A stretch of DNA of 32,199 nt from Planctomycetota bacterium (GCA_016190145.1 JACPRD010000007.1:1-32199), one strand, 5' to 3'. Shown: positions 16,875 through 24,935, counted from the stretch's first letter. Translations and numbers: made by a program. Notes: a model not told the origin generated them from the letters alone.

Positions 16875-18085
16875 GGGCGAGCGGGGGACGGGCTGCCTTC
16901 GTGCTCCTCCTCGCCGCGATTCTGGAAGTAGTGGACCATCGCGTGGCCCAGGCCGCCGATGTTCCCCACGCCGATGACCAGGGACTTCTCCGGCGTCGCG
17001 TCGAGAACCGCTTCGAAGACGACGTTGACCTGTTCCTCGCCGGCGTCGCCGAGGTCGAGGATCTTCTCCTCCGATGCACCCTTCCGGATCGCGCGGTTGA
17101 TCACCGCTCCCGTCAGGTCGCCCGTCAGGAGGATCGTGTCGATGCTGCCCATGTCCGCCGCGATCATGTCCGCGAACTGCTCCGCGCGCTGGATCCGGTC
17201 GCCGCGCGAGTTGAAGATCACGATGTTCTTCCGCCCCGGCGCCGAGCCGACGCCCAGGCGGCGGAAGATCATGAGCGTCGAGTCGCGGTCGTTCGCGGCG
17301 AACGCGTTGGCGAATTCGATCTCCTTGTGGAAATACCGGATGCGGTGCACCCGCAGCACCCCGGGGTCCGGCTGGCACGCCTGCATCCCCGCGAGCGCCG
17401 CGGCGCGCTTGACCCCGCAGTGCTCCGCGACCCGCAGCGCGAGCGCCACGTTTTCGCGGTGCTCCACGTAGCTGAACCGCCGGATCTCCCCCTCGGTCAC
17501 CTCTTCCTCGCGCGCCGCCACGAGCCGCGTCTTTCGCCGCGCCGCCTCCCCTTCCAGCACGGGCAGGAGGTCGCGCTCCGCCGTGAAGACGATCCCCCCG
17601 CGCGGCATCGAATTGCACAGGAACCGCGCCACGTCCTCCACCGCCGGCCCCATCACGTCCAGGTGGTCCGCCCGCACGTTCGTGATCACCCCGATCGTCG
17701 ATTTCACGATCCGGTGCTCGGCCACCCACTGGATGTACGGCTGAAGCGCCATGCACTCGATCACGATCGTCCGGCACTGCTCCTCGGCCGCCCGCCGGAA
17801 CACGCCGAGCTGCTCGATGATGTTCGCCCGCCCCGGCCGCGCGATCACCTCTTCCCGCCCGTCCGGGAAGATCATCCGCGGCTCCGTCCCCGTGGTCTTC
17901 GCGAACGTGCGCGTCCCGCCGGCGCGGATCCCGGCCGCGATGAGCCGCGTGACGCTCGACTTCCCGCGGGTCCCGTTCACGTGGATCCGCTCGGTCACCG
18001 CGGCGACGTTCCGCAGGTGGCGGCGGTATTCCCACCACCCCCACGCGGACAGCGCGGCGGCGAGCCCGGCGGCGACGGCGGACAT
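16856..18085 (-). CDS. capB: Poly-gamma-glutamate synthase ligase CapB/PgsB
   Basis: CapB/PgsB is the Mur-ligase-like ATP-dependent enzyme that joins glutamate units through gamma-carboxyl amide bonds. This 409-residue protein has an N-terminal membrane anchor (SAVAAGLAAALSAWGWW) and the ATP-binding loop HVNGTRGKSS at 35-44, the CapB hallmark. Also visible are KTTGTEPRMI, IVIECMALQP, ITNVRADHLDVMG and NSRGDR, all expected of the family. The ATG at 18085 is preceded by GGAGAG at good spacing. The C-terminal tail after about 395 is charged and ends in repeat-derived residues. The next gene on the transcript, capC, starts 55 nt downstream. Confidence 0.93.
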   Translation of the reverse strand: MSAVAAGLAAALSAWGWWEYRRHLRNVAAVTERIHVNGTRGKSSVTRLIAAGIRAGGTRTFAKTTGTEPRMIFPDGREEVIARPGRANIIEQLGVFRRAAEEQCRTIVIECMALQPYIQWVAEHRIVKSTIGVITNVRADHLDVMGPAVEDVARFLCNSMPRGGIVFTAERDLLPVLEGEAARRKTRLVAAREEEVTEGEIRRFSYVEHRENVALALRVAEHCGVKRAAALAGMQACQPDPGVLRVHRIRYFHKEIEFANAFAANDRDSTLMIFRRLGVGSAPGRKNIVIFNSRGDRIQRAEQFADMIAADMGSIDTILLTGDLTGAVINRAIRKGASEEKILDLGDAGEEQVNVVFEAVLDATPEKSLVIGVGNIGGLGHAMVHYFQNRGEEEHEGSPSPARPEIQNS

Positions 18086-18159
18086 GGGGCGGTCTCTCCG
18101 GAGAATAGGGGTGAGAATGCCGTCGCGGCTCCGCCGCCGGCGGGCGGCAGGAACTGGGA

Positions 18160-19674
18160 TTACCTGAACTTGTACTCGATCGTGAACTCCCACGTGTTCG
18201 CGTCGTACTCCAGCCCTTCGTCAATGTCCAGCGGGTCGCCGCTCGACTGCTTCCCGGCGATCCGGCTCGTCTTCTTCGTCCGCGTGTACTCGAGCTTGAA
18301 CGCCGTCGTCTCGTTCGCCTGGTAACCGACCATGAACTTCCAGACGTGCCGCCGGTCCCACCGGTCCGCGTGCGACGGGTCGATCGCGCCGCTGTTCCGC
18401 GTCGTGTACTCCCGCCACTCGTAGCGGTATGAAATCCCCGCGAGGATTCCGACGTAGCTGAAATCCAGCGCCAGCCGCGGCGAGTTCTCCCGGTACGAGC
18501 CGTCGATCTCGTCCCCGTGCGCCCGCGCGCGGGCGTGCGTGTGCGTCCAGTCGAAGTCCAGCCAGAATTCCTCGCACGCCTTGAACCGGACGCCCGCCGT
18601 CCAGTGGTGCAGGAACAGGTCCCGTTCGTCGAATTTCGTGTTGTAGTCCTTGAGCTGCCACTCGTATTGCACGAGCGTCGACAGCAGCGGACTCCACCGG
18701 TACCAGAACCGCATCCCGTAACGGTAGTCGTCGTAGTGCGCCTCGCTGCGGTCGCTTCCCGGAATGTCCGCCGAATCGAAGTTGCGCACGAAATGGTCCG
18801 GGCTCCAGCTCGCATACACCTTGTACAGCGCGTTCTTCGCGAACTGATGCTTCACGCTCATCCCCAGAGAGTCGACGTTGCGCCTGTGGTTCTCCAGGTG
18901 CAGCTTGTCGCTGATCTCGGCGCCGACCGTGAAGCGGCCCATCGGCGTGCGGTTCCAGACGTTGAGGTCGATCCGGTCGATCATGTACCAGTCTTCGACG
19001 CGCTGGATGTTGTTGAACCGGTCCGACTTGTCGTTTTCCTCCAGCTCGTGCACGGCCCCGTCGCCGAAGCGCCAGATGTTGTCGTCGTAGCCGATCCGGA
19101 AGTAGTACGTGCTGCCGAAATGCCACGTCTCGTCCCGGGCCTCCCCGCCCTTCACCGGCTTCGGCTGCTCGACGAGAAACCGGAACGCGACGTCGGACTT
19201 CTTCGCCGCGGGCAGGCTGAAGACGAGCGTCTGCGCGCCGTCCGCCGGGACGTCGATTACGAGCACGTCCTGCGTGCCCGGAAGGGTCTTCGACGTCTCC
19301 TTCCACGTCGCCGTCCTGTGCGGCCGGCCCTTGAACCCCGCCTTGACCTCGGGGCCGTCCCCGAGCTTCCAGAACCAGCTGTACCCGCCGGGCTTGCTCG
19401 TGCGCGACTTGAAATCCAGCCGCGAATACACCAGGACCCGGGTGGGCCCGTCGACTTTCAGCTCAACGCGCTTCCCCGGCTTCAACTCCGTGAACGCCGC
19501 CTCGCCGGCCGCGGACTTCAGCGTGAGCTTCCGGCCGCCCAACGCGGGCTCGGCGTCGATCCAGCGCATTCCGGGCCGAGGGTCGTCGCTCACGGTCCGG
19601 CCGGGTTTTTTCGTTTCCGCAAGGGCGCTTGCGGCGATCAGAGCGGTCAGGACGAAGGTCAGGAAGCGGTGCAT
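18160..19674 (-). CDS. Predicted outer-membrane beta-barrel with PGA-locus module
   Basis: This 504-residue protein has a signal peptide (MHRFLTFVLTALIAASALA). Residues about 45-170 form the module shared with the product at 14101-14994 (GPTRVLVYSRLDF, VLVIDVPADG, VAFRFLVEQP). From about 185 to the end the sequence has the alternating pattern of aromatic-rich transmembrane beta-strands: WHFGSTYYFRIGYDDN, FTVGAEISDKLHLEN, MRFWYRWSPLLSTLVQYEW, FWLDFDWTHTH, ILAGISYRYEWREY, and a final strand EFTIEYKFR. I count roughly 14 or more strands by eye, in line with an MtrB- or porin-like barrel, but name no family. It lies between capA and capB, 74 nt from capB. It is a candidate for export or anchoring of the polymer across the outer membrane; this is inference. 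Confidence 0.8.
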   Translation of the reverse strand: MHRFLTFVLTALIAASALAETKKPGRTVSDDPRPGMRWIDAEPALGGRKLTLKSAAGEAAFTELKPGKRVELKVDGPTRVLVYSRLDFKSRTSKPGGYSWFWKLGDGPEVKAGFKGRPHRTATWKETSKTLPGTQDVLVIDVPADGAQTLVFSLPAAKKSDVAFRFLVEQPKPVKGGEARDETWHFGSTYYFRIGYDDNIWRFGDGAVHELEENDKSDRFNNIQRVEDWYMIDRIDLNVWNRTPMGRFTVGAEISDKLHLENHRRNVDSLGMSVKHQFAKNALYKVYASWSPDHFVRNFDSADIPGSDRSEAHYDDYRYGMRFWYRWSPLLSTLVQYEWQLKDYNTKFDERDLFLHHWTAGVRFKACEEFWLDFDWTHTHARARAHGDEIDGSYRENSPRLALDFSYVGILAGISYRYEWREYTTRNSGAIDPSHADRWDRRHVWKFMVGYQANETTAFKLEYTRTKKTSRIAGKQSSGDPLDIDEGLEYDANTWEFTIEYKFR

Positions 19675-19702
19675 GCGGTTTATCCCCTCGAAGATCCGGG
19701 CT

Positions 19703-19730
19703 AGGGTAGGGGAGCGCGGGGGGGTGTCAA
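19703..19730 (-). promoter_or_regulatory. Candidate sigma-70 promoter inside the PGA-type cluster
   Basis: On the minus strand a perfect TTGACA (19725-19730) is followed after 16 bp by TACCCT (19703-19708). It would start transcription just upstream of the barrel gene, whose ATG at 19674 has GAGGGG before it. This would let barrel-capB-capC-pgsW be transcribed apart from capA. Confidence 0.5.
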
Positions 19731-19753
19731 GCAATCCGGTTCCCGGCCCGCTT

Positions 19754-19768
19754 CGCGGCCAGGCCGCG
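19754..19768. terminator. CGCGGCC/GGCCGCG hairpin after capA
   Basis: A perfect 7-bp inverted repeat with a one-base centre lies 5 bp beyond the capA stop. No T-tract follows on the minus strand, so it may stabilise the transcript end or slow RNA polymerase and not terminate it. It sits just ahead of the candidate promoter at 19703-19730. Confidence 0.35.
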
Positions 19769-19773
19769 CAACC

Positions 19774-21834
19774 TCACGGCTCCGCGAAATGCTCGTACTC
19801 CAGCCGCACCCCGACGTCCCCCTCCTTCCCCGTCAGCCGCACCCACTCCGCGTCGTTCGGCGTCGCGAGCGGCCCCTTCACCGGCGCCCACGCGATCACG
19901 GCCACGTCGTCCGTCCACAACTGCCCGACGCCCTCCGCCGGCGCCGCGCTCGCGAGCCGCAGCCGCATCGAGAACGCGCCCTCCGGCCGCGTTACGTCGG
20001 CGTGGAACGGCGTCCATCCGCGCGTCCCTCCCTTCACCATCCGCACCGCCTCGCGTTTCATCGCCACCATCTCGAGATCCGCGCACCAGTCGCATTCCAC
20101 CGTGAGATCGCCGGCATTCTCCGCGCGCGTCCAGCCCGCGATCGTGAACTTCGCCGGCACCGGGACGCGGAGGCGCGTCGCCGTCACCGCCCGCCGCGCG
20201 CCGGCCTCGCGGATCACCAGCAGCCCCGCCGCGCCCGTCCGCGCGGCCCCGACGGAAATCCGCTTCCAGTCCGAAAGCGTCCAGATCCCGCCCTCGAGAA
20301 CCTCCGCGTCCGCGTCGTCGTCCTCGAACCCGCCGACGCGCAGCAGGTCGCGCCCCGCTTCGATCGTCGCCTCGGGGGCGACGACGGCCGCGAGCGAGGC
20401 CGCGGGATCCTCGTGCGCGACGCGCACCGGCACGCCCGCGGGGAGCGCCGCGACGCGTTCGGTCGTGAACCGGTGCGGCTCGTCGATCGCCACGACGCCT
20501 CGCCCCGCGGACCAGTAGACGGGCGCGCCCTCGGAGAGCGCCCCGACGCGCCGCACGATCCACCGCGCGTACGCCCCCGCCGCCGGCCGCGGCACGAACC
20601 CGTCGCTCACGATCGGAATGATCGACGCGCGCGCCACGCGCCCATCCTGGAAGTCCGCGACGAGGAGCATGCCCGGAAGGGCCTCCCAGCGCGTCTGGTC
20701 GAACACGAAGTTCCCGAGCCCGCGCGCGATCAGCGTGTCGCCGTCGAGCGCGAATCCGCCGAGCATGTGCGGATGGTGCCCCACGACGAGCGCCGCCCCG
20801 TTCCGCGCCGCCGCCCGCGCCGCCGCGCGCGCCTGCGCCCCCGCGCGGTCGCGGTACTCGAACCCCGAGTGAAGCGCCACGATCACGGTCCCGCCCTTCG
20901 CCTCGCGCGCCACGTCCTCCGCGACCGCCTCCGCCGAAAGCGGCGCCGCGCCCCCGCGGGCGCCCTGCGCCAGGAGCGGCACGTCCTCCCCCCGGATCCC
21001 CGAGTACGACAGCACCCGGAACTCCGCCCCCCCCGCCGCCAGGCCCATCGCCCGCCGCGCCCCCGCCTCGTCCAACCCCGCCCCGCACCGCCCTATCTTC
21101 CGCCCGTCCAGCTCCGCCAGCGTCCGCTCGAGCCCCGCCGCCCCGAAGTCCCAGCAGTGGTTGTTCCCCAGCGTCACCCCGTCCACCCCCGCCCCCCTGA
21201 GCGCGTCCAGCGCCTCCGGCGGCGACCAGAAGTTGTGCGCCTTCTTCGACACCGCCGCCAACTCCCCGCGCCCGACCGCCGACTCGAGATTCACGACCGC
21301 CAGATCCGCCGCGCGCAGGAACGGCGCGACGCCGGCCAGGAGCGTCTCCGCATCGGCGGCGAGGGAATCAGGGCGGAGAAGGGGGGACGGCGGAGCCTCC
21401 GGTGTGTCGGGCTTGAGGAAGCGGCGCCCGAGCATCGCGTCGCCGCCGAGCACGACGCGGCAGCGGCCGGGACGGCGCGCCCAGAGGCGGATCGTGCCGG
21501 CGTCGGCGCGGGGTTCCGTCGAGGGAAGTGCGAGCTCGATGGCGCGGAGCTCATTGAAGAACCCGTCGGCGGTGACGGTGAGAACGGCATTTCTGCGCGT
21601 GAGGCCGTCGAGCCGGAACCAGCCGCGCCGGTCCGCCACGGCCTTCACCCCGCCGACCTCGACGGCCGCGCGCACGCCGAGGCCCTCTTCGTCGATCGCG
21701 CGGCCGACTACGAAGACCGGGAGGGCCTCACAGTGTTCGCGGGACGCGCGGTCCTTGTCGCGGAGCCTTTCGGCGGGGCCGGATTCGCTCGCGGCGCCTA
21801 CGGCCAAGAGAAGGAAGAGAGAGGCGGTGCGCAT
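19774..21834 (-). CDS. capA: CapA/PgsA-type poly-gamma-glutamate protein, multidomain
   Basis: CapA/PgsA proteins have a metallophosphoesterase-like fold and are needed for PGA synthesis or export in known systems. The family signatures are clear: GGDAMLGR (130-137), NLESAVGR (182-189), LGNNHCWDFG (222-231), GHHPHMLGG (352-360) and GLGNFVFDQ (372-380). At 686 residues it is nearly twice the usual length. Residues about 38-100 look like a carboxypeptidase-regulatory-type beta-sandwich (VVGRAIDEEGLGVRAAVEV ... GWFRLDG). About 250 residues after the CapA domain form another beta-rich region, carbohydrate-binding-like in pattern. A hydrophobic leader starts the protein, so it is exported or anchored. 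The ATG at 21834 lacks a clear Shine-Dalgarno. It heads the PGA-type cluster. Confidence 0.9.
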   Translation of the reverse strand: MRTASLFLLLAVGAASESGPAERLRDKDRASREHCEALPVFVVGRAIDEEGLGVRAAVEVGGVKAVADRRGWFRLDGLTRRNAVLTVTADGFFNELRAIELALPSTEPRADAGTIRLWARRPGRCRVVLGGDAMLGRRFLKPDTPEAPPSPLLRPDSLAADAETLLAGVAPFLRAADLAVVNLESAVGRGELAAVSKKAHNFWSPPEALDALRGAGVDGVTLGNNHCWDFGAAGLERTLAELDGRKIGRCGAGLDEAGARRAMGLAAGGAEFRVLSYSGIRGEDVPLLAQGARGGAAPLSAEAVAEDVAREAKGGTVIVALHSGFEYRDRAGAQARAAARAAARNGAALVVGHHPHMLGGFALDGDTLIARGLGNFVFDQTRWEALPGMLLVADFQDGRVARASIIPIVSDGFVPRPAAGAYARWIVRRVGALSEGAPVYWSAGRGVVAIDEPHRFTTERVAALPAGVPVRVAHEDPAASLAAVVAPEATIEAGRDLLRVGGFEDDDADAEVLEGGIWTLSDWKRISVGAARTGAAGLLVIREAGARRAVTATRLRVPVPAKFTIAGWTRAENAGDLTVECDWCADLEMVAMKREAVRMVKGGTRGWTPFHADVTRPEGAFSMRLRLASAAPAEGVGQLWTDDVAVIAWAPVKGPLATPNDAEWVRLTGKEGDVGVRLEYEHFAEP

Positions 21835-21912
21835 GCTAAGGGGATGATACGGTGGTCTTGGGTGGCTTGCTGCCTGATTTGCTCCCATGAATGTCGCAGG
21901 ATTGCGTTCGGC

Positions 21913-21931
21913 TTCATCAGAATCTGATGAA
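21913..21931. promoter_or_regulatory. Perfect 9-bp-arm palindrome upstream of capA
   Basis: TTCATCAGA and TCTGATGAA flank a single A, a perfect dyad of the size bound by dimeric transcription regulators. It is centred about 88 bp upstream of the capA ATG. No partner regulator gene is adjacent. A hairpin at RNA level is the alternative. Confidence 0.4.
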
Positions 21932-21949
21932 CTCCATGATGCCTCTGTT

Positions 21950-21966
21950 GATTCAATTGCTGAATC
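21950..21966. promoter_or_regulatory. GATTCA/TGAATC inverted repeat upstream of capA
   Basis: Two 6-bp arms with a 5-bp centre lie 18 bp beyond the first palindrome, on the side away from capA. The arms share a GATT/AATC core but are not a copy of that palindrome. It could be a second operator or a chance match in AT-richer DNA. Confidence 0.25.
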
Positions 21967-22040
21967 GCCCCTGAGTTAGCGGAGCGTAAAGTGAGGCTGA
22001 CTTGGCGAGAATCGTGATTGTCAGCAGTCCTGGTGGTATC

Positions 22041-22526
22041 ATGTTCATCATGAAAACCAGGAAGGAAGCTCAGCTGCTGTCGGCTCTACGGCTCTCTCGA
22101 GTATGCGCCCTGGCGTACCTCCGTTCTGGCAAGCCGCTCAAGTGCATGCAGCATGCGGTTGACGCAATCGGCCTCTTCGGCAGCTTACCAAACGCAGCAG
22201 TGCGGATCGCCTCTATTCATGAGATGTTTAGCATTATCGGCCTCGCCGCATTCCAGAAATCTCCAAGTATGCCATTCGTCCCGATGGCATGCTTGGTAGC
22301 TTCCGCCCTACCCAGAGGTGGAGCAGAGGGCAGAATTGTGCCCATTTTTGACCTCGCAAGGCGCTTACTGGTCCCAAAGACCCGGTGGGCAGTTTCGCTC
22401 TACCTTGGTTTGTTGAGCAGCAATTCCTCGTTTAGCTGTCCTCGACTTCCCAATTACATTCAGACATTAGCCAGGGGTCGTACCCCAGACTTTCCTAGCA
22501 TGTACTCACTCTCACGATCACTCTAG
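22041..22526 (+). CDS. Doubtful hypothetical ORF
   Basis: This plus-strand frame of 161 codons is the only open frame of size in the interval. The product would be moderately hydrophobic with several Cys and Met residues (ALRLSRVCALAYLRSGKP, AVDAIGLFGSLPNAAVRIAS). I recognise no family or motif. Codon use is mixed, with many A/T-ending codons, unlike the flanking operons, and the ribosome-binding site is weak (GGTGG). It could be a recently acquired small gene or chance. A start at the ATG at 22050 is as good. Confidence 0.25.
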   Translation: MFIMKTRKEAQLLSALRLSRVCALAYLRSGKPLKCMQHAVDAIGLFGSLPNAAVRIASIHEMFSIIGLAAFQKSPSMPFVPMACLVASALPRGGAEGRIVPIFDLARRLLVPKTRWAVSLYLGLLSSNSSFSCPRLPNYIQTLARGRTPDFPSMYSLSRSL

Positions 22527-22826
22527 TGGGGACGGCGGCAACGTGCGCATCGCATTAATCTAAGGGGGCGCACGCCTAGCTTGACGATAGTCCCGTTGAA
22601 CTGCTGGAGTGTAAAGCGACTCAGCCGGCTCATCCTCACCACTCGACATGGGTCCTTGCGCGCGCTCATCCTCCCCAACGGCAGCGCAGCAGCTGCAGGG
22701 CGTTGGGGAACACGAGCGGGAATCTCCCCCTGCGGCCGCAGAGTACGCGTGTCTTCTCCGGGAGTCCAACGGGCGGGGTTTCCCGGAAGAGTCACTGAGG
22801 AGCTTGCACGATTAGTGTCATTCGAA

Positions 22827-24338
22827 TCAATCCCCGAGAAGATCCCTAATCCAACCGCCAAGCGCCCCAGCGGCGACCTTGGCGACGCCTACCGCGATTG
22901 CGCCCTTACGCACTCCCTCAACTCCCTTTTGTACGATTGCCCCGCCTATTGTGGCCCCAGCAGTAGCTTTCCCGGTAACTCCTGCCTCGGCTTCCGAGGA
23001 GCCGCCGAGAAGAAAGCCGAAGACGGCAAACAAGACAGCAGCTGCCTTGGCGACTGCTGCGCCAATAGCGGCGACGCCTCCTCCGGCGATCGTCGGAGGA
23101 CCCCATTCCGGGAATGTGGTGGCGAGCAGAGCTACCAGGAGGGCCATTGCGAGCATTGCCAGGACAACCATTGTCATGATCAGCGTCAGTTCTGCCTGGG
23201 TTGGCGGCTTCTCGGGCTTCTCACCAGTTTCTCCAGCTTCTTCTTCGTCTGCCGCGGCCTGACTGTTCTCCCAATCCGGCTCGAGCGCAGTATTCCCGCC
23301 TTTGGGTCCTGTCTTGCATCGCCTCACACATTCCGCCATGAGAGATTGAAGCTGCATTTCCCGCCAAAAGGCATCACCTTTTGATCCAGGCGGCGATGCC
23401 TTCCTCAAGGCATCAACCATTGCTTTGCAGGCCTTCTCGCAGTCGTCGATCCACTTCTTTAGTTTCCTCAATCGTTCCCCAAACCCACTGGGAGGTCCCG
23501 CCAAAATGCCACCCGTCATCATGTGCGTTGGATGTGTCGCCACGCTGATACTGCTACCGAATTGACTGAAATTCTGGCCCATGATTCCGCGATCCTTGCT
23601 CATACTCGATACAGCATCTCGGAAATCACCCTCGTTTTGAGGAACTCCGTACCTAAGCATGGTTCGGAGCACAAAATCTGGAAACCCGGAAGTGTTGTTG
23701 GCGACGCCGCGGAAGAAATCCGGCGAGATGGCGACGAGGATACTCTCGGTCTCTGCGAGCTGTTGCATGATGAAATCGGCGGGGTCGGGCGCCCGTGTGA
23801 GCCCCAACGAGACATCTGCAATCGCTGATTGCAGCGCGTCTTTGAGGAAGTGCCTTGTCTCATTGGATTGTCCCAAGAGGATCGCGGCGGCATGGCTTGA
23901 GGCTACTGAAGTCAGGGTCATATCCGATTGCGATCTTCCTCCGCCCAGCACGTTGATGCTTTCACTCCCGTTCACTGCCCCTGTCGCCAATGGGTCGGTC
24001 GGGGGACTCGAGGCAGCCTCTCCGACACTTCGGTTTGCCAAAATGGGAAATCCTCTGCTTTGGTTGTCAATAGCGGGGAAAGTTGAGTCACGGTCAAGAG
24101 ACCGAGATTGAAAGCTGGTAGTAGTGTGTCCAAACACGGGGTGTTCCAGGCTGGCAGGCAGGAATGGGTCACCCGGAATCATGAACCCGGGCGCCACCGG
24201 CAAGCCGTCACCGGGCTCCGGCCCGGCTGAAACCGGTTTCGGCGCGAACAGCTCCGCGCGATACATACCGAGGCCGGGTCTGCCCCCTCCTCCAGCAGAA
24301 ATCCTTCCTCCAAGCTCGTCCAACCTCGGGTCCGCCAT
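22827..24338 (-). CDS. Unknown protein with C-terminal membrane hairpin
   Basis: This 503-residue protein has no family that I recognise. Residues 1-140 are Gly/Pro/Ser-rich and probably disordered; the middle (about 140-330) is helical with several Cys (DDCEKACKAMVDAL, AECVRRCK). A Glu/Lys-rich acidic stretch follows at about 350-378. Two hydrophobic helices come next (about 385-408 and 420-446), joined by a short Pro/Gly turn. The last 55 residues are Gly/Ala/Val-rich with GxxxG-like spacing. A C-terminal hydrophobic hairpin like this occurs in pore-forming bacteriocins and in membrane-anchored proteins, but no specific homology is claimed. The ATG at 24338 has GAGGAGAG upstream. The gene is lower in GC than most neighbours and is the last gene of the tail-like cluster. 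Confidence 0.75.
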   Translation of the reverse strand: MADPRLDELGGRISAGGGGRPGLGMYRAELFAPKPVSAGPEPGDGLPVAPGFMIPGDPFLPASLEHPVFGHTTTSFQSRSLDRDSTFPAIDNQSRGFPILANRSVGEAASSPPTDPLATGAVNGSESINVLGGGRSQSDMTLTSVASSHAAAILLGQSNETRHFLKDALQSAIADVSLGLTRAPDPADFIMQQLAETESILVAISPDFFRGVANNTSGFPDFVLRTMLRYGVPQNEGDFRDAVSSMSKDRGIMGQNFSQFGSSISVATHPTHMMTGGILAGPPSGFGERLRKLKKWIDDCEKACKAMVDALRKASPPGSKGDAFWREMQLQSLMAECVRRCKTGPKGGNTALEPDWENSQAAADEEEAGETGEKPEKPPTQAELTLIMTMVVLAMLAMALLVALLATTFPEWGPPTIAGGGVAAIGAAVAKAAAVLFAVFGFLLGGSSEAEAGVTGKATAGATIGGAIVQKGVEGVRKGAIAVGVAKVAAGALGGWIRDLLGD

Positions 24339-24406
24339 GTTTTGCTCTCCTCGCTGATCGTTGGCGCGCTGCCATGCGGCGCAACAATGTGGGTTGGATG
24401 ACTGGG

Positions 24407-24931
24407 CTAGTTCGACCAGATCCTCAGAATCGCCCCGAAGATCCCGGCGTTCCCGTTTCCGTCGCTCGCGATCACGCGGAGCAGTCTGTCCCCGATGCCG
24501 GTGAGCGCCGAAGACGCGGTGTAGCCGACGCTCGAGACGTTCAGGCTTCCGACGGTCGCCCAGTTCGTTCCATCCGAGCTGGACTGTAGGCTGAAGGTGA
24601 GCTGGAGCGGCGAGCCGAGCCCGTTGAGGGCGACGACCATGACCTCGGCTGCGTTCCCGCCGCCGGTGGCGACGGGGCGGGAGATCTGGCTGCCGTTGGC
24701 AGCGAGGGCACAGGTTTCCCAGAGGAGTTCGTTGCGGAAGCCGGAGGGACCGTTGCCGTTCGCCTGGCGGCAGGCGCCGGGGCCGTTCCGGGTGGCGCAG
24801 GGGCATGCGGAGGCGCTGATGGGGCAGGAAGTTCCGACGCCGCACGAAGAACTCTCGGGGCAGGAGTTGGGGACGTCGCCGCAGGGGGCGCGGCCGCCGG
24901 GGGCGGCGCAGGGGCAGGAGCAGCCGGACAT
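24407..24931 (-). CDS. Cys-rich head plus small beta-sandwich module
   Basis: This 174-residue protein has ten cysteines in the first 54 residues (CSCPC, APC, NSC and so on), then a linker, then a beta-sandwich module at about 90-174 with SLQSSSDGTNWATVGSL, SSVGYTAS and ILRIW. The module matches those in the products at 28171-28494 and 28526-28963. There is no signal peptide. The Cys-rich head could bind metal or cross-link by disulfides if exported without a Sec signal. Its Shine-Dalgarno GGAGG overlaps the stop region of the preceding gene (24936-24943), which supports co-transcription. Function is unknown; a structural role in a surface or tail-like particle is a guess. Confidence 0.75.
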   Translation of the reverse strand: MSGCSCPCAAPGGRAPCGDVPNSCPESSSCGVGTSCPISASACPCATRNGPGACRQANGNGPSGFRNELLWETCALAANGSQISRPVATGGGNAAEVMVVALNGLGSPLQLTFSLQSSSDGTNWATVGSLNVSSVGYTASSALTGIGDRLLRVIASDGNGNAGIFGAILRIWSN

Positions 24932-24935
24932 GGGG

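Larger units (their letters stand above)
21835..22826. other. Gene-poor, lower-GC interval upstream of capA
   Basis: Nearly 1 kb separates the capA start from the end of the 22827-24338 gene. Its base composition is visibly more AT-rich than the PGA-type locus. It holds two dyad-symmetric sites near capA (21913-21931 and 21950-21966) and one doubtful plus-strand ORF (22041-22526). From 22527 to 22826 I see no supported gene, repeat or RNA. Confidence 0.6.

Noticed and set aside
16801..17079. Upstream extension of the capC frame
   Set aside because: The extension runs in another frame through capB and the heptamer repeat and is Arg/Ser-rich; the GTG at 16800 with a hydrophobic leader is better.
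22523..22861. A 112-codon minus-strand frame after the 22827-24338 gene
   Set aside because: It starts inside that gene on the same strand, has no ribosome-binding site of note, and its sequence is Arg/Pro-rich without any motif.
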